Shown here one piece after another: positions 59,685 through 64,000 of a stretch of 64,000 nucleotides of DNA. How positions within the stretch are numbered: the first letter of the stretch is position 1; every line of letters begins with the position of its first letter. The stretch is from Maricaulis sp947259345 (lineage in GTDB: Bacteria > Pseudomonadota > Alphaproteobacteria > Caulobacterales > Maricaulaceae): NCBI GenBank assembly GCA_965217205.1, contig OZ244254.1, positions 1,612,001 through 1,676,000 on the forward strand, read 5' to 3'. The notes under the pieces are model-generated. The model was not told the origin of the DNA. It was given only the letters and a program-made list of their open reading frames with translations, and made no database searches. Both the position numbers and the translations under genes were made by a program.

Positions 59685-60067
59685 GCCGCCTCCCCCGCTG
59701 CCATCGCGCGAACACGGTCCTGAGTGCTCGGAATCATGTACCAGCCAACGCCCCAGCGGGTATGGATGGTGATGCCGAAGGGCTTCAGCTTCGCGCGTAT
59801 CTTGCAAATGAACTGATCGGTGATCTTGATGTCCGGCTGCTCGTCGATCTCGTCGCCATAGAGCGCGGCCATGAGGCCATCCTTGGTCACCAGGCGACGA
59901 CGCAGCAACAGGTCGAGAACCCGCGTCTCCGACTGTGTCAGTCGAAACTCCGGCGGCGCCATCCAATCCGGATCACGCAGAAGGGCCTCCAATTGCGTCA
60001 CCCGATCGGCCAGAAGGTCGCGTTCCTCGATCACCGCCCGCAATGTCGCGTCTGTTGAACCGGTCAT
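59681..60067 (-). CDS. CtrA-like DNA-binding domain protein without receiver
   Basis: 128 residues. A short coiled coil (~10-35, EERDLLADRVTQLEALL) takes the place of a receiver domain. The rest is an OmpR-type winged helix closest, from memory, to the DNA-binding domain of CtrA: LYGDEIDEQPDIKITDQFIC here against LYGG-DEPELKIIDVFIC in CtrA, followed by KIRAKL against KLRKKL, and WGVGWYM against WGRGYVL. With no phospho-acceptor it cannot be switched by CckA-ChpT. It overlaps the O-like gene and the DnaA-like gene by ATGA. Confidence 0.82.
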   Translation of the reverse strand: MTGSTDATLRAVIEERDLLADRVTQLEALLRDPDWMAPPEFRLTQSETRVLDLLLRRRLVTKDGLMAALYGDEIDEQPDIKITDQFICKIRAKLKPFGITIHTRWGVGWYMIPSTQDRVRAMAAGEAA

Positions 60068-60516
60068 GCGGCCACCCCCAGGCGGTGAGCCATCAGGCGA
60101 GCTTTCACCGCATCCAGGTCAAAGGGCGCCGCTTCGGTCGGCTCCGGCCCCTCATAGAGCGTCACCGGCTCCCGCGAGCGCGCCAGCTTTGAACTGGCAT
60201 ATTGGGTCACGCTGGGCAGGCGGTGGCGGGCGGCATGCTTGGCAGCGCCATAAAGCACGCTGGAATGATCCAAGCCGCCAGCACGACGCCCCGCATCAAC
60301 CGAGCTGGTCCGGCGTGCCTCCAGGGCGTGATAGAACACCCAGTGTCGGGCGCGCACCGGCCTCATCTCTCGGCTTTCGCTGAAAAATGCCTCGCGGGTC
60401 AGGCCATAGATGACACAAGCGCGCGTGATCAATTCCGACACGGTCGGCGCGGCCAGCCGGGCGCGGATTTCGGCACGCTGAATGGCGTCCAGCTCGTCTG
60501 GCGTCAGCATCTTCAT
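60064..60516 (-). CDS. Stand-alone DnaA domain IV-like protein
   Basis: 150 residues from ATG 60516. Residues ~25-105 match the C-terminal DNA-binding domain of DnaA: VIYGLTREAFFSESREMRPV, RARHWVFYHALEA and the signature GGLDHSSVLYGAAKHA. The AAA+ ATPase and the N-terminal domains are missing. The DnaA-box contact region is kept, so it could occupy DnaA boxes without opening DNA. Overlaps its neighbours. Confidence 0.85.
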   Translation of the reverse strand: MKMLTPDELDAIQRAEIRARLAAPTVSELITRACVIYGLTREAFFSESREMRPVRARHWVFYHALEARRTSSVDAGRRAGGLDHSSVLYGAAKHAARHRLPSVTQYASSKLARSREPVTLYEGPEPTEAAPFDLDAVKARLMAHRLGVAA

Positions 60517-61064
60517 CACGCCACCCCCATCCGACGGGCATGGCTGGCCGCGCGCTTCGTCTTGTCATGGGCGCGGCGAGTGGCGGCATGGTCGATCGTT
60601 ACCGCGCGATGGGCCGCGCAATAGGACGAGCCCGCATCCCGGTCCGCGCCGCAAAAGCGATAGTCAGCCGCCCGGGTCGAACCAGACACCTCAAACCGGC
60701 AATGCCGCGCGTTCAGCTGGTCGAAGGGGACACCACCAGCGACACCGTCCGGGCAAGGGGCCGGGGGCGGCAAATCGGAAGGCGGCAAAATCTCTTCAAC
60801 CCGGTCCCGGCCAAAACGCAGGGTCTGGCGCGTGCCGCGGCACTTCACCGTTGCCGCCGATACCGTCGCAGGCGCCGCAGGCGTGCCAATCCGGCTGCAG
60901 GGCTTGCGGGCGACAAGGCCCATCCGGTGCGCCTTCCCGACAATCGCATTGCGGGTCACCTGATTGTCGAAGGCCTTCGCAATGCCGGATGCGGATATCC
61001 CGCTATCCCACAACTTGCGCAGCTTGCTCTCGCGCTCCTGGTTCCAGTCATATCGCTGACTCAC
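60516..61064 (-). CDS. GcrA family cell-cycle regulator homologue
   Basis: 182 residues. N-terminal GcrA DNA-binding domain: YDWNQERESKLRKLWDSGIS, followed by GIAKAF and VTRNAIVGKAHRMGL, the hallmark block. A Pro-rich linker follows. The C-terminal GcrA region is also there: CRFEVSG, YRFCGADRD and SSYCAAH. GcrA binds sigma-70 holoenzyme and methylated GANTC sites and turns on S-phase genes in Caulobacterales. A phage copy may redirect polymerase to phage promoters. Overlaps the neighbours by ATGA and TGATG. Confidence 0.9.
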   Translation of the reverse strand: MSQRYDWNQERESKLRKLWDSGISASGIAKAFDNQVTRNAIVGKAHRMGLVARKPCSRIGTPAAPATVSAATVKCRGTRQTLRFGRDRVEEILPPSDLPPPAPCPDGVAGGVPFDQLNARHCRFEVSGSTRAADYRFCGADRDAGSSYCAAHRAVTIDHAATRRAHDKTKRAASHARRMGVA

Positions 61065-61606
61065 GGCTTCCTCCTCTCCACGCCGCCACCGATCTTCGCC
61101 TTCCAGCCACCATCCTTGTTGGTCTGGAAGCCGGCAGAGCGGATCTTGCGTTTCTGGCGTGTTTTCAGTTTTGCGGGCTTGTCGTCGAAGCGACGGGGCC
61201 GGGCAGGCTCATCATCCCGATCGACATCCTCATCCCAGGGCCGGCCGATGACAGGCTTGCCAAACTTCTTCGCCTGGCGTTTGCGCTTGTCAGCACGCGG
61301 CTTGTCCTGCGTGCGGCCCTTCTTCAGGTTTTCGTCCAGCTTCACACCGCACACATTGCCCACGTCATGGGCCCCGCCATTGGACAGCGGGTTTCGATGC
61401 TCCAGGCTGATGCTGTCCCCATGCGGCGGGGCAAGGTCCGGGTCCAGGGGATCACCCGTGATGGCACAGGCCCAGTCCTGAGCCTCCAGCACCGCGATGA
61501 AATCCACAGGCACGGCCTTGCACCCCATGCGACGAGCCCGGGCCCGGTTGGCCTGCTCGATGCGCTTCAGGCGCTTCTCGGCCGAGGGGGACAGCGTCAG
61601 GGTCAC
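61061..61606 (-). CDS. HNH endonuclease-like protein
   Basis: 181 residues from GTG 61606, which shares GTGA with the preceding stop. HNH-type core: CAITGDPLD, then ISLEHRNPLSNGGAHDVGNV (His, GG turn, late Asn). The rest is basic. Could nick or cleave DNA during packaging or replication; in many phages HNH proteins assist terminase. The catalytic His is in LEHRNP. Confidence 0.75.
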   Translation of the reverse strand: MTLTLSPSAEKRLKRIEQANRARARRMGCKAVPVDFIAVLEAQDWACAITGDPLDPDLAPPHGDSISLEHRNPLSNGGAHDVGNVCGVKLDENLKKGRTQDKPRADKRKRQAKKFGKPVIGRPWDEDVDRDDEPARPRRFDDKPAKLKTRQKRKIRSAGFQTNKDGGWKAKIGGGVERRKP

Positions 61607-62187
61607 GGGCGAACCCCGTGCTTCTCCAGCCATGCGGCATCAGCGCGGAAATTCTGTTCCCGATCGAGATGCTGGATCACCTCGTCCGCTGTATGGCCGG
61701 CCGTGCGCAACTTCTTGGCCAGGGCAATGGCAGCCTGCTCACCAGCGCTTGGTGCCGGGGCCGGTGGGATGGCCTCGAGCCGCACCTCCAGCGCCTTGGC
61801 GCCACCGACCTCGACAACTCGAAAATCCGGGGAAAGCCGCTTGCCACGCTTCACCGGCAGGTCGGTCGAACCGATCCGGAACATGGTCCGCGGATCACTC
61901 TGGTTTTTGCTGTTCGGGGTGGCGGTGAGCTGGCAATGCCCACGATCATCCCGCACCAGGCGGATATAGACCCCGCTGCGGGTCTGCGTGGAATACAGCC
62001 GAAAGCGATCTCCGACATCGGCCCCCAGCTCACGACAGACATCCCCGTTGATCGACAACGTCAGGGACAAACGCCCCGACCGCCCGGTCGAAGCCGTGGC
62101 CGACACCGGAGCAAGTGATTTCACTGGGGCCGAAGTGTCGACTTCTTCAAACGCGGAATCGACGGGCCACCCCGTCGCGGCGCTCAT
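61603..62187 (-). CDS. Phage early protein of unknown function
   Basis: 194 residues from ATG 62187. A beta-rich core (~35-125, GRLSLTLSINGDVCRELGAD, DRFRLYSTQTRSGVYIRLVR) and a C-terminal helical region (~150-194, GEQAAIALAKKLRTAGHTAD) that may be a small helix-turn-helix. Coupled at both ends. Family not recognised. Confidence 0.6.
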   Translation of the reverse strand: MSAATGWPVDSAFEEVDTSAPVKSLAPVSATASTGRSGRLSLTLSINGDVCRELGADVGDRFRLYSTQTRSGVYIRLVRDDRGHCQLTATPNSKNQSDPRTMFRIGSTDLPVKRGKRLSPDFRVVEVGGAKALEVRLEAIPPAPAPSAGEQAAIALAKKLRTAGHTADEVIQHLDREQNFRADAAWLEKHGVRP

Positions 62188-62393
62188 GTCCGCCCCCGCT
62201 CGCTCAAGCGCTCGAAAGTGCGCAGCCCGGCCATCAACAGGCACCAGCCCAGAGCGATGGCGGCGGTCAGCGGCCAGAACACGGCATAGACGATCGGCGC
62301 CACCCACTCGCGTTCGTTTTCGGAACACGCCGCCCACCAGCCAAATCCGGCCAGCCCGTAGAGCGCAGCGAGGATAAAGGGGTGAATCTCCAT
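62184..62393 (-). CDS. Small phage membrane protein
   Basis: 69 residues from ATG 62393. Two hydrophobic helices (HPFILAALYGLAGFGWWAAC and VYAVFWPLTAAIALGWCLLM). Overlaps the next gene by ATGA. Function unknown. Confidence 0.65.
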   Translation of the reverse strand: MEIHPFILAALYGLAGFGWWAACSENEREWVAPIVYAVFWPLTAAIALGWCLLMAGLRTFERLSERGRT

Positions 62394-62397
62394 GGCC

Positions 62398-62703
62398 CTA
62401 ACCCTCCACATGCCCGAGATAAAGCTCGAGCAGGGCCTCGGCCTCCTGACGCTCCGCGCGGTCGATCTTTCGCAGCGCGATCACCTTGCGCATGATCTTG
62501 GCGTCAAAGCCCTGCGACTTCAGCTCGGCGTAAACCTCCTTGATGTCGGCGGCGACATTCGCCTTGTCCTCCTCGAGGCGCTCAATCCGCGCCACGAAGG
62601 ATTTCAACTGCTCGCGGGTCGCATGCGTCTGGCTCTCGCCAGCATCCCCGCCCTCGCTCTGGCTGCCGGTTTCCGGCAAGCCGGTCGTGTTCGCAAAAGC
62701 CAT
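62398..62703 (-). CDS. GapR family (DUF2312) nucleoid protein homologue
   Basis: 101 residues from ATG 62703 (GGGAG upstream). After a polar N-terminus (~30 residues) the DUF2312 block is nearly complete: REQLKSFVARIERLEEDKAN, then DIKEVYAELKSQGFD, KIMRKVIALRKIDRAERQEA and ALLELYLG. GapR is an essential Caulobacter protein that clamps overtwisted DNA ahead of forks. A phage copy could act on phage or host replication. Five bp before the small membrane gene. Confidence 0.92.
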   Translation of the reverse strand: MAFANTTGLPETGSQSEGGDAGESQTHATREQLKSFVARIERLEEDKANVAADIKEVYAELKSQGFDAKIMRKVIALRKIDRAERQEAEALLELYLGHVEG

Positions 62704-62737
62704 GCTCTCACGCTCCCTTGCTTGAATGGCCACAGCG

Positions 62738-62911
62738 TCAGTGCCGCGGCGTCTCGGTCGAAACTTCCAGCTCGGCCCGCAACTGGGCGGCGCGAGCCAT
62801 CACAAACTCATGGTCACGGACCCGGCGCGTGCCTTTCGGCGCCAGACGCAAGCGCTTCTCAGCCGCTTCAGCCCGTCGACGCGCAGCCAGGACAACCAGA
62901 TCCGTCATCAT
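62738..62911 (-). CDS. 57-residue basic phage protein
   Basis: Starts on ATG 62911, overlapping the previous stop (TGATG). Basic helix-rich product (DLVVLAARRRAEAAEKRLRL, HEFVMARAAQLRAELEV). The coupling and codon use support it. Function unknown. Confidence 0.6.
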   Translation of the reverse strand: MMTDLVVLAARRRAEAAEKRLRLAPKGTRRVRDHEFVMARAAQLRAELEVSTETPRH

Positions 62912-63360
62912 CAATCCTCGATCTCGCCGGCATGCAGCCGCTCGGACCGCGCCGCCAATTCAGTGGCGTGCTGCAGGTTCAGGGCGGCCGCGCGGCGGAT
63001 GTCCAAAATCTCGGCACGGGTCAGAAGCCCGTCCTCCTCGGCCTCATCAACGGTGCGGGCCAGATCGGCGCTCGCATAAACATCGCTGTGCGCCAGCTTG
63101 GCGATCGAGCCAGCCCCCTGCTGGGCGTCAATCATGTCGGCCAGGGCACGAAACAGGTCAGCCCGATCATTGATCGCGCACAAAAACAGCGCGTCACCCA
63201 CGGGCAGACGGCGAAGGCCCGCCGCAACCCGGCCCAATATCTCCGGCTTGATCGGGCTGTCCGGCCAGCCAGCCGCCGCCTGGTATCCACCGCGGAAATT
63301 GTCGCAATGAAACTGGCCAGCCAGCCAGCGCTCCATCTTCTTGGCCTGCTCGGCGTTCAT
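62911..63360 (-). CDS. Phage early protein of unknown function
   Basis: 149 residues, helical. Begins NAEQAKKMERWLAGQFHCDN and ends in an acidic helix (DEAEEDGLLTRAEILDIRRA). Family not recognised. Upstream, 63361-63637 holds no gene I can support. Confidence 0.6.
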   Translation of the reverse strand: MNAEQAKKMERWLAGQFHCDNFRGGYQAAAGWPDSPIKPEILGRVAAGLRRLPVGDALFLCAINDRADLFRALADMIDAQQGAGSIAKLAHSDVYASADLARTVDEAEEDGLLTRAEILDIRRAAALNLQHATELAARSERLHAGEIED

Positions 63361-63637
63361 GCTGCGTTCCTCAAACTGGGCATCGTGACGCCACCCGCCT
63401 CCCCCGGCATGCTGGCAGCATGGGAGGGGCAGCTATGGCTCACGGATTGACGAGAAAAACGACGACCGACACCGCGCTCGGTGAGATCAGGCAAGCCAAG
63501 GCGATGCCGGCCGTCAGCGCTCCGCGGATCGGCTGGGGGGGCCGACAGGGCACGTGCGGAGCTAGGGGGGAAGAGAGATGAAAAGGTTGCGCGGCGACAC
63601 GGCGCGAACGATGCGCACGCCCGGCCCGCGCAGAGCC

Positions 63638-63961
63638 TCAGCCGAAGGCGGCGAACGCACCCGAGGAAAGCGCCACGACGATCGACGCCACGGCGACGTA
63701 CCATGCGTTCATCAGGCCGGACTGCTGTTCTTTCGCCAGGGCCTCGTTGAAGTCGATGCAAGCTTGGTAGTTCGTCGCGGTATCGGCCAGCGCGTCGGCC
63801 ATCGAGGCCTGCTCGGCGATGTCGTCCAGCCACATCGTCGGGATATTGCCCGGCGTATAGTAGCCGCGTGGCCTGGCCATCCAAAGGGCGATAACCGCGG
63901 CAAGCAACATGCCGACGCCCAGACTCCCACCCATCCATGCGAGTGCGAGATTGACGGTCAC
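63638..63961 (-). CDS. Phage membrane protein
   Basis: 107 residues from GTG 63961. Two helices: ~8-28 (WMGGSLGVGMLLAAVIALWM) and ~84-105 (YVAVASIVVALSSGAFAAF), with a polar middle that may face the periplasm. The GTG overlaps a TGA in another frame (GTGA). The frame is open to the window edge, so a longer start is possible. Confidence 0.6.
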   Translation of the reverse strand: MTVNLALAWMGGSLGVGMLLAAVIALWMARPRGYYTPGNIPTMWLDDIAEQASMADALADTATNYQACIDFNEALAKEQQSGLMNAWYVAVASIVVALSSGAFAAFG

Positions 63962-64000
63962 TCCGCCCAGGCCGGCAGCGGCAGCTGTGAAACCGGCGGC
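63958..64000 (-). CDS. Possible C-terminus of an upstream phage gene (partial)
   Basis: A frame open from the edge ends in TGA at 63958-63960, sharing GTGA with the next start, as elsewhere in this operon. Only ~13 codons are visible, so identity is unknown. Confidence 0.35.
   Translation of the reverse strand, partial: PPVSQLPLPAWAE

Larger units (their letters stand above)
31848..64000 (-). mobile_element. Siphovirus-type prophage (right end beyond the window)
   Basis: All genes from 31848 to the right edge are on the minus strand and form early (63-57 kb), toxin-antitoxin (56.7-56 kb), packaging, head, tail and lysis blocks in lambdoid order. Long chains of ATGA, GTGA and TGATG overlaps are typical of phage operons. 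No integrase, immunity repressor or att site is visible, so the exact left end (between ~31.57 and 31.89 kb) and the right end are unknown. All core structural genes look intact. Confidence 0.93.

Noticed and set aside
63440..63553. A 37-codon hydrophobic frame on the minus strand
   Set aside because: GTG start without ribosome site, Pro-rich start and no coupling to neighbours; too weak to call.

Overview
The window reads as a GC-rich alphaproteobacterial chromosome of the Caulobacterales/Maricaulales type (Maricaulis-like is my best guess; this is inference from gene content: a TonB-dependent receptor plus peptidases, Pirin and DUF2891 proteins, and GcrA, GapR and CtrA-type protein families). 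It has two parts. About 1-31.6 kb is ordinary host chromosome with genes on both strands. About 31.8 kb to the right edge is one long prophage or phage-derived element whose genes all lie on the minus strand.

Host part, left to right: an incomplete membrane protein with BON-like repeats; a TonB-dependent receptor divergent from an S9 prolyl-oligopeptidase; an amidase-GST operon; a membrane protein plus a vWA-like protein; a small orphan protein that aligns without gaps to the C-terminal domain of RNA polymerase alpha; a second GST; a polysaccharide-type locus (outer-membrane barrel, GT2 synthase, BcsB-like protein); an M28 peptidase; Pirin; a TolB-like propeller protein and a DUF2891 protein; pckA with its terminator and a REP-like inverted repeat; the threonine operon (leader peptide with attenuator, a short aspartokinase-homoserine dehydrogenase fusion, thrB, thrC); a 357-bp region with a strong foldable inverted repeat; and a membrane histidine kinase with a NarL-type response regulator.

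Prophage part, in the direction of transcription (right to left): an early cluster of tightly overlapping genes that includes a GapR homologue, an HNH protein, a GcrA homologue, a stand-alone DnaA domain IV, a CtrA-like DNA-binding domain without a receiver, an O-like replication protein carrying iterons inside its own gene, a second receiver-less winged-helix protein and a NusG-family protein; then a HigB/HigA-type toxin-antitoxin pair, a candidate cos region, and a siphovirus late operon (TerS, TerL, gpW-like, portal, fused protease-capsid, DUF2190, connectors, tail tube, G/GT chaperones with a -1 frameshift, tape measure, tail-tip proteins, J-like protein, collagen-like fibre) ending in lysis genes (holin-like proteins, M15 endolysin, overlapping Rz/Rz1 spanins). 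No integrase, repressor or att site is visible, so the right end of the element lies outside the window.

The most striking observation is that the phage early operon encodes homologues or DNA-binding fragments of GapR, GcrA, DnaA and CtrA, the proteins that run the cell cycle in this bacterial group, three of them as consecutive overlapping genes directly upstream of the replication gene.
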